Shown: piece by piece, positions 21,344 to 30,870 of the stretch
Layout: each line of letters starts with the position of its first letter
Position numbering within the stretch: position 1 is the first letter of the stretch
Assembly (NCBI GenBank): GCA_963971425.1
Contig: OZ020520.1
Location: 25,190,754 to 25,254,753, forward strand
Direction of reading: 5' to 3'
Source: Bryoerythrophyllum caledonicum
Taxonomy: Eukaryota; Streptophyta; Bryopsida; Pottiales; Pottiaceae
Length of the DNA: 64,000 nt
Made by a program: the position numbers and the translations under genes
The notes under the pieces: model-generated
Told to the model about the DNA's origin: nothing
The model's input: only the letters and a program-made list of their open reading frames with translations
The model's database searches: none

Positions 21344-22792
21344 CAACAATCTATGCTACCAAAGATTCAACAGGAGACTGGAGTTGACCAAGACATGGGG
21401 CCTCCGTTAGACACTGCTACTATCCATTGGAAGGCACCAATGGATGGTATCGTATTATTGGAACTCTTCGGAGGAATTGGCACAGGCTTGGCAGTTGATT
21501 TACAAGCTGGGATCAAGGTTAAGCGCTACATTTACGTGGATGTGGATGAAACAGCAAAGCATGTCGCCAAACGTCACACACGGAGGCTGAGGACTCAATT
21601 CCCAGAATTGTTGGCCACTAATGCCATCAAAACCTCCTTCTCTACACTTGTGGGTGATATTTCCTTGTTGTCAGACGATGACATTCACCGAGTGGGTCAT
21701 GTAGACCTTGTCATTGCAGGATGGCCTTGCCAAGGCATGTCTATGGCAGACAATCAGAATGGGTTAAAGGATTCCCGTTCTTCAAGGTTCTTTGATATGA
21801 TTCGAGTGCTTCGATTGCTTCAGACTTCTCAGAGGCAACCCCCTGGTTATATTGTGGAGAACGTGCCCGTGGTGAGTAGTTCGAGGTCCAGGACACTCGA
21901 GAGTATGCATAGGGTCCATCAGACTCTAGGATTGCCAGTGTTAATTGATGCGGCTGCAGTAGGGTCCAGGGCACATAGACCACGCTTGTGGTGGACCAAC
22001 CTGGCACCAGCCGAGTTGCTACAGTCCGCGGTGGGTCGTATTAAACGCCCAGATGTGTATGTGAGTGACATTTTGGATCCTCACAGGACACCACGGCGCG
22101 TGTATCACGATGACCAGGCCCCATTAGCGGTGGTTAACCGCAAGGGGGAACCACGTCGGGCCTTGCCCACGTTGGTTAGTTTTGCAAGGTCTTATGCTTT
22201 CAAGGATAATGGACCTGGACTTGTATGGGATTCAATGTCCCAGGAGATGGTGGAGTCAAATGCAAATGAGCGAGAGAGAGCCATGGGGTTTCCCACTGGC
22301 ACCACCGATGTGCCCGGGATTTCAGAACCACAGAGACGATTTTTACTTGGTCAGGCCATGGATTTAAATTGCTTGACTTGGATTGTTTCATTAGTGGTTG
22401 CAGAACAGAAGCGGTTAGCTTCTAGTTTGACTAGTTACATGGGTTATTATGAGTTGCGGGCGGCAGGAGAACCACTTGCCTCTGTCAGGATGACAAGCAA
22501 GGTGGTTGGGGGCGAGACGGCCTTGGCACCTCATCCATGGAACATGTGGGATAACGCAAATATTTTTGCGACCACAAAGGCAATAGATCTTCACTATGGA
22601 GGGGAGAACTGGAGTGAAGGGAGCAGATTGGCTCACCAGAGGATGGATTTGGAGGATGTTGTGGAGAAGATTTTCTTGGAAGAACACACAGCTCTTCACA
22701 TGGAAGAAATTGACAAATTGGGACAATTGGAAGGACTTGGGAGTGTTATTGAGGAGGAAGGAGGGGAGTCTCTTTCACTGGGGATTCAATAG
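21344..22792 (+). CDS. C5-cytosine DNA methyltransferase encoded within the retroelement
   Basis: Uninterrupted frame, 479 residues from Met 21353. Motifs occur in the canonical, non-permuted order: motif I ELFGGIGTGL (Phe39-Gly43, SAM binding), motif II DVDE (63-66), motif IV GWPCQGMS with catalytic Cys126, motif VI ENV (169-171), motif VIII HRPRLWW (Arg209-Pro-Arg211), then a target-recognition stretch. Near the end come RERAMGFP, a motif IX-like AMGFP, and QRRFLLGQAMD, the motif X-like GQA/GN. No BAH, chromo, CXXC or PWWP domain is attached. The PCQ tripeptide is unlike classical DNMT3 (PCN), while IKVKRYIYVDVDE recalls DNMT3, so I leave the subfamily open. A last 70 acidic residues form the linker to RT. 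All key residues seem present, so this module may be active. TAG 22790-22792 ends it. Confidence 0.92.
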   Translation, partial: QQSMLPKIQQETGVDQDMGPPLDTATIHWKAPMDGIVLLELFGGIGTGLAVDLQAGIKVKRYIYVDVDETAKHVAKRHTRRLRTQFPELLATNAIKTSFSTLVGDISLLSDDDIHRVGHVDLVIAGWPCQGMSMADNQNGLKDSRSSRFFDMIRVLRLLQTSQRQPPGYIVENVPVVSSSRSRTLESMHRVHQTLGLPVLIDAAAVGSRAHRPRLWWTNLAPAELLQSAVGRIKRPDVYVSDILDPHRTPRRVYHDDQAPLAVVNRKGEPRRALPTLVSFARSYAFKDNGPGLVWDSMSQEMVESNANERERAMGFPTGTTDVPGISEPQRRFLLGQAMDLNCLTWIVSLVVAEQKRLASSLTSYMGYYELRAAGEPLASVRMTSKVVGGETALAPHPWNMWDNANIFATTKAIDLHYGGENWSEGSRLAHQRMDLEDVVEKIFLEEHTALHMEEIDKLGQLEGLGSVIEEEGGESLSLGIQ

Positions 22793-22798
22793 CAACCA
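22790..22798 (+). promoter_or_regulatory. TAG followed by CAACCA, a CARYYA stop-readthrough context
   Basis: The stop between methyltransferase and RT is TAG CAA CCA. UAG-CARYYA is the well-known leaky context of tobamovirus replicase readthrough. The two earlier junction stops are TGA GAA GCC (20408) and TGA CAA CAA (21341); the second matches only the CAR part. Alternatively TAG is simply a mutated CAG. Confidence 0.4.
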
Positions 22799-24949
22799 AG
22801 GGTGGAAAACCCTGCTCCAAAGGAACCGAAGGAGGTGGTGACTAAGGACACTTGGAAACCAAGAGTAGGCCTGGCGGATGGAGCAGTGGAGGTAGAGGAA
22901 CATGAGTTCCTGAAGGAGTATTTAGATTGTTTTGCTTTCAGTTTACATGATTTGGGAGTGTTGAAGGGGCAAGAAGTGCGTGTTAACTTAACCGACGAAG
23001 CACCAATTTATCGAAAGCCATACAAGTACAGCGACATGGAGCGGAAGATGATTCGTGTTCGCACTGAAGAATTGATGGCTGCAGGATTGGTAGAGTTGGC
23101 GCCTCCAGATTGTGAATATGCATCAGCAACGGTTATGCCATCCAAAAATGACATTTATGGTAATTGGACTGAGAAAAGGATGTGTGGTGACTATAGGAGA
23201 ATTAATAAATTCACTAAGTCAGACCGTTATGCAATGCCAACTCCTGAGGAGAATTTTGAGGCCATTGGCCATGCCAAGGTGTTTAGTACGTTGGATTTAC
23301 GCTCTAGATACCACCAGATTGGATTGAGAGAGGAAGACAAGGAGAAAACCGCGTTCTGGGGCATTGACAGGGATGGGAAGGACCGGTTGTTTCAATGGAA
23401 GTTTCTACCATTTGGATTGAAGAATGCTCCAGCAGAATTTCAAAGGGTCATGGACAGAGTATTCTCGGGGTTGGATTTCGTGAGATGCTATATTGATGAC
23501 ATCATTGTCTTTAGCAGGAATCGAAAACAACATAGACTACACTTGATGGAGGTTTTTGCTAGATTGAGGCTTCATGGATTAAAGTTGCACCCTGGTAAGT
23601 GCAAATTCTACTTTGATCGCATTGAGTATTTAGGCCACATGATTTATCCAAGTGGATTAGGTGTGGTAGCTAGCAAAGTGGAAGTAGTGATGTCTATTCC
23701 TAGACCACGAGATGTTAGTAGGTTGAGAGCATTTCTGGGGTTGTGTAACTATTATAGAAAGTTTGTCAAAACTTTCAGTGCTATCGCCAAGCCATTAACC
23801 ATGTTGACAAGAAATGATCAACCTTGGATCTGGGGAGATGAGCAAGAGGCGGCCTTTCAACAATTGAAAGACCGTTTGGCATCAGCACCAATACTTCGGA
23901 GGCCTATAGCAGGAAGGACATATCAGCTACACACAGATTGGAGCTCGTTGGGGATTGGTGCAGTATTGACGCAAATGGATGATGATGGTAAGGAATTTGT
24001 GATTGCGTATGCCAGCCGGTCCAACAACAATGCTGAGGCTCAGTACAGCTCGTATGAGGGGGAATGCTTGACTGCGATATGGACAATTGCTCATTTTCGG
24101 TGTTATCTTTATGGTAACGAATTTCTGTTAGTTACAGATCATCAGCCGTTGAAATGGTTGATGGAGTCTGATAAATTGACAGGAAAATTGGCACGGTGGG
24201 CCTTGATATTGATGGAGTATGACTTCAAGGTGGTTCATAGGGCAGGTTTGGTTAATATGGATGCAGATGGCCTTAGCCGCAATCCAATTCCAAACCAAGA
24301 GGATGATACAGGTGCTAGGTGGCATACTGAAGGTGAAACCGATCCGTTGCCAGGTTGGCATTGTTCAGGTTTTCTGGGAATATTGGCATTGAATGGAGAC
24401 ACCACCGGGGAAGCTACTGTGGCCACAGTAGATGAGGATGGAGGTGAGGAGTCTGGGGGCGCCAGAGATATTCACGAAGACACGAATGTGATGCAGTTTT
24501 TGCAAGATGGAGAAACGGTGGCTTCATGGTCTCATAAGGAGAGAGATAGGGTTCTACAACGAGCTAAGAGGTTTGTGTGGGAGAGGACTCACCTTGTGAG
24601 AGTGTGGCCAGATGGTACTAAGAAGGTAGTACCAACTCCAATAGAAAGAGTGAAACTGATTAAAGACACACATGAGGACCTTGGACACTTTGGAGTGCGG
24701 AGGACTTATAGTCTACTTCAGATTCACGACTGGTGGCGTGGAATGCAATCCGAAGTGCAAGCTTTAGTGGCTCGATGTATGGTGTGTGACCGGGTACGAG
24801 CGTCTTTTAACGCTCCAATGCCTCAGTTACAACCTTTGCCAATTATGGGCTTAGGATATAGATGGAGCTTGGATTTTGCAGGTCCATTGCCAGTGACACC
24901 TCGACACAACAAGTATGTGTTGGTAATCATAGAGCATTTCTCGAAATGA
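22793..24949 (+). CDS. Reverse transcriptase, RNase H and N-terminal integrase of the retroelement
   Basis: 715 residues from Met 22802. RT: RKPYKYSDMERKMI, RMCGDYRRINKFT, STLDLRSRYHQIGL, FGLKNAPAEFQRVMD and the catalytic YIDDI (Tyr230-Ile234). The RT thumb and connection are normal. RNase H: LHTDWSSLGIGAVLTQ, a Glu in YEGECLTAIW, and VTDHQPLKWL. The integrase zinc finger follows (HEDLGHFGVRR, then CMVCDR), and SLDFAGPLP carries the first catalytic Asp. TGA 24947-24949 stands where plant integrases have Trp in FSKW, so TGG became TGA. Up to that point the product is intact. Confidence 0.92.
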   Translation, partial: QPRVENPAPKEPKEVVTKDTWKPRVGLADGAVEVEEHEFLKEYLDCFAFSLHDLGVLKGQEVRVNLTDEAPIYRKPYKYSDMERKMIRVRTEELMAAGLVELAPPDCEYASATVMPSKNDIYGNWTEKRMCGDYRRINKFTKSDRYAMPTPEENFEAIGHAKVFSTLDLRSRYHQIGLREEDKEKTAFWGIDRDGKDRLFQWKFLPFGLKNAPAEFQRVMDRVFSGLDFVRCYIDDIIVFSRNRKQHRLHLMEVFARLRLHGLKLHPGKCKFYFDRIEYLGHMIYPSGLGVVASKVEVVMSIPRPRDVSRLRAFLGLCNYYRKFVKTFSAIAKPLTMLTRNDQPWIWGDEQEAAFQQLKDRLASAPILRRPIAGRTYQLHTDWSSLGIGAVLTQMDDDGKEFVIAYASRSNNNAEAQYSSYEGECLTAIWTIAHFRCYLYGNEFLLVTDHQPLKWLMESDKLTGKLARWALILMEYDFKVVHRAGLVNMDADGLSRNPIPNQEDDTGARWHTEGETDPLPGWHCSGFLGILALNGDTTGEATVATVDEDGGEESGGARDIHEDTNVMQFLQDGETVASWSHKERDRVLQRAKRFVWERTHLVRVWPDGTKKVVPTPIERVKLIKDTHEDLGHFGVRRTYSLLQIHDWWRGMQSEVQALVARCMVCDRVRASFNAPMPQLQPLPIMGLGYRWSLDFAGPLPVTPRHNKYVLVIIEHFSK

Positions 24950-25918
24950 ATAGAGTTAGTGGCATTACCTGATAAGTTCAGTGAGGGAGCTGCTTATTCA
25001 TTTCTTGACCGTGTTCTGAGTCGCTTTGGAGCTCCAGCAGAGGTACTTACAGACCAAGGCAGAGAATTCTTGGGTGAGTTTCAATCGTTGTGTGAGCAAG
25101 CGATGATTGATCATCGCACTACTTCAAGGGATCACCCCGAAGCAGATGGATTGGCGGAGCGCATGGTGCAAACCGTCAAGAGGGGGCTCCGGAAGTACAG
25201 CTTGAAGGAAGGACACCACCAGGATTAGGATTTACAGCTACCATGGATAGCAATGGGCTATCGGTTCAGCAAACAGGCATCCTTGGCGTCTTTTTCACCT
25301 TAATATCTATTGTTTGGAAGGCACCCGGTTTTACCGAAGGCCATTCAAGTAGATGCTGACACCGTGTTGGCTAACATGGACAATCCAGACACGTGGGCTC
25401 AAGTGTGTGAGCAACGTGCAGAGTTGTTCAAAAGGGTGATGCCTATGGCATTGGAGAACCTCTCCATTGCTCAACATCAGGATACGTTGCGCTATGCTAC
25501 AATACGAGGAGGTGGTTATCGACCGCAGGTGCGGCGTGTCACACCTGGAGACTATGTGTATTTGCAGCAAGCAGCGCCCACCACCTTGGATGTGACAGCA
25601 GGAAGGGTAATCTTGAGAGTTCGTGAGGTGAAGGACTCAGGAGTGTTAGTGTTGGAGGGTCGTGATGGCAAGAAGTGGAAGGATCACACACGTAATTGTG
25701 CACCTTGTCACTTGCCACACATTGATGGGACAATACACCCTGGTCTCTCTCACATCTCTGCTGGATTACGTTGTCGGTTGTGTGGTAGTGCCAAAAGGGC
25801 AGCCACTATGGTTATTTGTGACTTATGTTCTACGGGGTGGCATTTAGAATGCTTAACTCCACCTCTGTTGGAAGTACCAGTGGATCAATGGTCTTGTCCT
25901 GAGTGTTTAGCACGTTGA
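24950..25918 (+). pseudogene. C-terminal integrase and PHD finger of the retroelement, broken by two stops
   Basis: The frame continues from the previous module. The second catalytic Asp is in LTDQGREFLG (about 25050) and the Glu in HPEADGLAERMVQTVK (about 25140). TAG 25226 replaces a Trp and TAA 25301 probably a Tyr in the usual SP.Y.L.FGRHP motif. The last part (25310-25918) has the C-terminal DNA-binding SH3-like fold pattern (PGDYVYLQQ) and then a PHD finger at about 25755-25915: C-x2-C, C-x2-C, H-x2-C and W-x-C-P-x-C in RCRLCGS, MVICDLCSTGWHLECL and WSCPECL. A PHD finger reads histone tails and here takes the place of the chromodomain of chromoviruses. Confidence 0.88.
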
Positions 25919-26149
25919 GGGTCTGAGTGGACAAAGTCTAGCATTAAAAATATGTTAGAGGCGATTAACGATGGGGCTCTACTTGCACCCGGCCTACCCT
26001 TTGTTTGTTAAGTCTTTTAGCGCCTTTTCATGTGGATTACAGTGATTCTATGGTTTTGAGAGGTTTTCATTCGCGGTTATCATTCAGTTTACATGTAAAC
26101 TGTGTGGTTCGCCGGTGTGAAAGGGGCTTCAGCACGGGCGAAGGGGGCG
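25919..26149 (+). other. 3' untranslated part of the retroelement with purine-rich tract
   Basis: Non-coding. It ends in GAAAGGGGCTTC and GGGCGAAGGGGGCGAGTAAA (about 26120-26155), which resembles a polypurine tract, but the LTR-start sequence does not follow it. Confidence 0.55.
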
Positions 26150-26381
26150 AGTAAAGGGGTACTTGGAGACCGCTTACTACTTCTTGGTGTACGAGGTCAT
26201 GGGTCATTTATTTCTTTTCCCCAAGTCTGGATTGCTGAAAGCGTGTAAGTGTGCATTATATTATTGTTTTATAGAGGTAACGATGGTGGTTATGTCACCG
26301 TTGCTCTCGAGTTGTCTCTGATTGTGCGTTCTCACCTGATTAGCACGATGTTATCTTGGCACGATGCGGTTGTGCACGACA
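26150..26381 (+). repeat. LTR second segment (232 bp), left copy
   Basis: AGTAAAGGGGTACTTGGAGA to GTGCACGACA. The same 232 bp recurs at 26754-26985 with about seven differences by eye. Two bases (AC) then separate it from the start of the complete LTR. Confidence 0.85.
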
Positions 26382-26383
26382 AC

Positions 26384-26985
26384 TGTCAGGTTCGACGCGT
26401 TGGAGGGTTTGTGGAGGTTGGTTTACGCGTTGTAAACCAACTAGGAGGTTAAATGGCCCAAGGAAACCCTAGATGCTAGCTTTAGTTGTTAATTAGAGTT
26501 AGTATTAGTGTTATTTGACTTTTAGGGCCTTGGTGGTGTCTTTTGACACCTCATTTGAGACTTGGAGTCCAAATGACCTCCACGTGTAGTGTGGGGAGAC
26601 TCATCTTTCTCAAGTTGAGTCTCCCACGTGATGGAGTGAGAGAGTGCGTGCTTGCGTGCACTTCTTAAACTTCATTGTTATTATGCAACCATTCTTTAAG
26701 AATGGCATTGGCTTGACTATGTGTAGTTTATGAGTATTTTCTACTTGTTCATTAGTAAAGGGGTACTTGGAGACCGCTTACTACTTCTTGGTGTACGAGG
26801 TCATGGGTCATTTATTTCTTTTCCCCAAGTCTAGATTGCTGAAAGCGTGTAAGTGTGCATTGTATTATTGTTTTATAGAGGTAACGGTGGTGGTTATATC
26901 ACCGTTGCTCTCGAGTTGTCTCTGATTGTGCGTTCTCACCTGATTAGCACGATTGTATCTTCGCACGATGCGGTTGTGCACGACA
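26384..26985 (+). repeat. Complete LTR, 602 bp, TGTC...GACA
   Basis: It consists of the 371-bp segment (also at 15204) joined to the 232-bp segment (also at 26150). The ends form the short inverted repeat TGTC/GACA usual for LTRs. CCTTG follows directly. Confidence 0.85.
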
Positions 26986-26990
26986 CCTTG

Positions 26991-28457
26991 CACACCCATC
27001 GTGGACACTGTGCCGACCAAGTGGGGAGAGAGAGACAACGCTAGGGAAGAGAGGACTCTGTTCACCAAACCCTCTCTTCATATATCCAAGGGCCCATTGC
27101 CGCCTCTTACAGCTCCTATCGCACCATTGGGGCAAGGTGTACATCGCAGTGGATATTGCCAAAGCAACAGGGTATCTATGGGACGAGGAGCAACGAGGGA
27201 CAAAGCTCTACAACATCGAATCCTAAATTGGCTAATTTTAGTAGCAATGCTACAAGAAAAATTGGGCTATTGATATTACATTTTAAAATTTTAAAAAATA
27301 TAATGAAATTCAAACAAAATGCTATCCAACATAATAAGTATTTAGCTACCTTTTGAGATGATATCCACGGGTATCATATAGGTATATCATGGATATCAAA
27401 TAGGCATATGACAAACATTGCAGGATATGGCCTCGGTATCTCCACACACTATGTGCTTGAATAGCTTACTTAACTACTTCAAAGTGTAGGTTGTAGCATT
27501 TATACTGAGGTAGTCACGTCTAAAACCGACAATATTCCATGATTGACACCTATTTTTTCACTAGAAACTGCCAATAATTGCACATGTAACCAACTTCCTA
27601 ATTTAGCATCGGTAGCAAAAGGCATGGGTAGCGGAAGTTGGTTTCAAAGCTAGTGGTTTTAGGGGTAAATGAGTAGAAGGCCTCTTTCTTGGGTGGAATT
27701 GCCAAGTATTATTGGCCGTTTTGCATCATGGTATGAATGGGCATGGACTGTTGTCAGAAATACTGAATGCGTCAGAGCGCACGTAAAATAAAGGGAACTA
27801 GGATTTTCCAAATTTAATTTTAGTGTGAGCAATACCCGATTTCCACTTCTTTCGCCGGTGATTTTAGGCCATTTGTGGGAGGGTCATGGCCCCCACCTAC
27901 TGACCCAACTTTCTTCACATGTGACTTTGGAAATTCATAATTAATTTATAATACATCGGAAAAATATGAAATCACTTGGGTTGAAACAATAATTCTATTG
28001 GCTATCACTGAAAAATAATTTAATTACTATCTGGGCTCTTTATTAAACTGCTTAACTTGACGGTTATAGGGGGTTTTACCTTCATCTCAGAAATTGATTC
28101 TGAGATCGCTGCACTACATGAATCAATCGACGAACAAGGGATGGATGAAATACGTCCTTCATCATCAATCGGATGAACTTCAGTGGAAGGAGTGATCATC
28201 AACACCACCGTCCGAAGTCGGGGGAAACTTCCACGACCGCTGGACGAAGACCCCAACCACCGGGCGCGCCGTGAATTCATACAGAAACCTCCATCTACGT
28301 TTTCCGTCCTCCGGTCGTCGGGGAGCTCCAGAGCATTCCAGAGCCTTCCTTCGTCAATTTCAGGTGTCATGAAGTTGAGAGATGGTTGAGGATGATGGGT
28401 TTTTCAGGTGCAGAGGTTTAAGCTCCTTGTTGTGGTGGTGGTGAGGGTTTGGGAGCC
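26991..28457. other. Intergenic region between the retroelement and the Fes1-like gene
   Basis: It contains a GGTATC-rich patch (27355-27445) and a dispersed repeat (27955-28020). A 116-codon minus-strand frame (28370 to 28020) overlaps a 68-codon plus-strand frame; neither is recognised. The last few hundred bases should hold the promoter and leader of the Fes1-like gene, but no TATA box stands out. Confidence 0.4.
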
Positions 28458-30870
28458 ATGGATGGACCTGGACCAGACTGGAAGGGCCTGCTCAAATGGA
28501 GCGTCGCCAACAGCGACGGCACTCAGCGTCCTCGAGAAGTCAGGTGTGAATTGGTTGAAACTGTAAGGAAATGTGAAGGATTTGGAGGGTTTTAGGGTTT
28601 AAGAGATCCTTTTGTGTGATTGGAATTTGGCAATGCTTAGTGATTGTAAGGGAATGTGAGAGAGATTTCGTGATTGCTGAGGAAGGGATTAGGGTTTGGA
28701 GGACTTTTGCTGAGGTTCTTTGGTTTCTTGTTGCAGTGAGGAGGACAGGAGGTTTTTCGCGGAGGCGATGCAAGCGCAGACGGTGGATGTGATCAAGCGG
28801 ATGAAGGAGATTTCGTCGGTGATGAATCTGCCTGGGGAGGTCCTTGAGGCCCAGGGAATAACTTCCGAAGAACTTGAAGGTATGCTTAGTTTGATAGTTG
28901 CGAGGAGTAAGAGTGTTTGATTTGTTTGAAAATTTCGGATTTGGAGCTGAGTTTTGGTTCCTTCAGACCGTCGAAGATTTCGGAGACAGTCATGTGGTCT
29001 TGTCCACATCGTACAGAATTTGCACTTGCAGTTGGTCAAACTTTAGAAACATGTTTCAAGTTAAATTTTCTTTACCGTTAATTTTCTACTGAACTGCTCC
29101 CTTCTAAAAATATTTCATCTGATGATAGTATTCAACTTTTGGAAAATGAACTTTTGTCATTTTCAACAAAATTGATTTCCAAGTCAACCCTGTGGATTGA
29201 AAGATTATAGTGTGTATCGACAGCGTATGTGTAGCTTCAAAACTTGTTGGTTTGGGGACGGTGCTTCTCCTACATCAAACAGAACTTACATCACCTTTTT
29301 TCAACTTGTTCCCGGGTAGAGACATGTCCCCTTGTTTTTATTAGAATAAGCTTGTGTGTTTGCAAGCAAGGGTTGATTGATGTATATTTTGGATGGGTGT
29401 GTTCCACAGGCATGTTGGAGGAGCTTCAAGAACATGTAGAGTCCATCGACATGGCCAACGGTTTGACTCACTCACTTGCACATTCAGCATGGGTGCATCT
29501 TGTTCATATTGTAGCAGCTTGTGGAGGCCTTGCTGGAATTGTCCAGACTCTTTTGATTGGACTGACAGATGCATCATGTGTTGTGTTACAGACTTGCACT
29601 CAATCGGAGGCTTGGTGCCTCTTCTGAATTACTTGAAGAATCCGCATGCCAGCATCAGGGCTCGAGCAGCAGAAGTTGTGAGCACCATAGTACAAAACAA
29701 TCCCAAAAGTCAGCAGCAAGTGATAGAATGCAACGGCTTGGAAAGTTTGCTGGTGAACTTCAATTTCGACGACGACATAAAAGTGCGGACCAAGGCCTTG
29801 GGTGCCATTTCGTGTACGAAGCCTGTTTCCTTTACTGCCTATATATCATTTTGAAATATGGAGATCATGTGGAGAGTGTCATTGAGTTGATTTTGTGTTG
29901 TGACAGCTCTAATCAGGCATAATAAAATTGCTACGGATGCGTTTCGACTTTCTAATGGTTACGCGGGTTTACGAGAGGCCCTTGCATCTGAAGACACCAG
30001 ATTCCAGAGGTACGTGACGTCCACCGGTTTAATGAGATTATTTATAAGTCATTCAGAGTTTCACCCCCTCTTTTGACTACCTTTTCCCTACTCTAAATAG
30101 TCATTAGATCAATAGAAGATCTTGATGGTCCCTTAATCAGAACTTTTTATCAAGCTTGGTGGTGTCCAAACTAAAGTCAGTAGTTTTAGACGTCTTTGAG
30201 AGAAGAAAGAGTTTGCATGACATCAACCGCCGATTTTCTCTCCCTTGAGCTGATCTCTGACATTGAGAACTACTTGAAGCCAAATTTGATTAGAACGTAT
30301 GTCTTTTTGGATGTGTTTACAAAGAACTCTACTACTTTTCGAGGTCTCAATCACTACTACTGCTTCTGGAACTGCAGGAAAGCTCTGCAAGTCATGCAGT
30401 ATTTGCTCCAAGAGAATCCCAAAGACCACAACGTGGCCACGCAGCTGGGCTTCCTCCGATCCCTGACGAGCTTAGCGCACAGCTCAGACCTCGACATCCG
30501 GCAAGCAGCGCTGCAAGCTTTGGTAGAGATCGTCCGCAGCCAAGACACTCAGAGTCCAGGGAAATCTGATGACAACGCCCACCTCAAAGACGTGGTCGCC
30601 AAGCGGGTGGAGGAGATCAAACACTTAAACCCGGAGGATCTAGCAGCCGTGAAGGAGGAGCGGCAGCTGGTGGACGCGCTCTGGCAGCTCCTGTACAAGG
30701 AGCCCTCAGAGCTGAGGCAGGAAGGGTTGCTAGTGCTGGCGGAGGACAATCAGTTGCCTCCACAGGTTGCAAGCCGACAATTGCGAGGTTTGGGTGCTCC
30801 TCCTTCTCAACCTCCTAGTGAGTCTCCTGAAGAGAAGAAGCAACAGCCAGTTTTGCTCTTGGGTCCTTAG
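28458..30870 (+). CDS. FES1: Hsp70 nucleotide exchange factor of the Fes1/HspBP1 family
   Basis: Six coding exons splice in phase: 28458-28543, 28737-28879, 29410-29460, 29592-29813, 29907-30009 and 30378-30870, for 365 residues. The N-terminal Fes1 domain begins MDGPGPDWKGLLKWSVANSD. Armadillo-like repeats follow: EDRRFFAEAMQ, MLEELQEHVESIDMAN, DLHSIGGLVPLLNYL, RARAAEVVSTIVQNNPKSQQ, GAISSLIRHNK and AFRLSNGYAGLREAL, close to plant Fes1A. The tail is Pro/Gln-rich and ends LLLGP, where plant homologues vary. It releases ADP from cytosolic Hsp70 and protects clients in heat stress. The order, phases and lack of stops argue for a working gene. The 29814 donor (T|GTACG) was chosen because it alone keeps GAISSLIR in frame. 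Confidence 0.92.

Larger units (their letters stand above)
15201..26990 (+). mobile_element. Ty3/gypsy-type LTR retroelement encoding a C5-cytosine DNA methyltransferase and a PHD finger
   Basis: Order on the plus strand: terminal repeat part, long leader with captured sequence, gag, protease, DNA methyltransferase, RT-RNase H-integrase, PHD finger, purine-rich tract, terminal repeats. The RT-before-integrase order and the zinc-binding and DDE integrase make it Ty3/gypsy-like. All modules from 18680 to 25918 lie in one reading frame, interrupted by TGA 18917, TGA 20408, TGA 21341, TAG 22790, TGA 24947, TAG 25226 and TAA 25301. CCTTG stands at 15201-15205 and again at 26986-26990, a likely 5-bp target duplication; alternatively the LTR begins with TG at 15204 and only CCT is duplicated. 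This copy cannot move by itself because the integrase is broken. Confidence 0.9.

Noticed and set aside
26249..27044. Two similar short frames starting MCI(I/V)LLFYRGN
   Set aside because: They are the duplicated second LTR segment read through, not genes.
28020..28389. Opposed short frames as a bidirectional gene pair with the Fes1-like gene
   Set aside because: Neither has a recognisable motif or splice support; mentioned only in the intergenic entry.
29814..29906. Possible AT-AC (U12) intron in the Fes1-like gene
   Set aside because: An ordinary GT-AG intron beginning one base earlier restores the GAISSLIR frame exactly.
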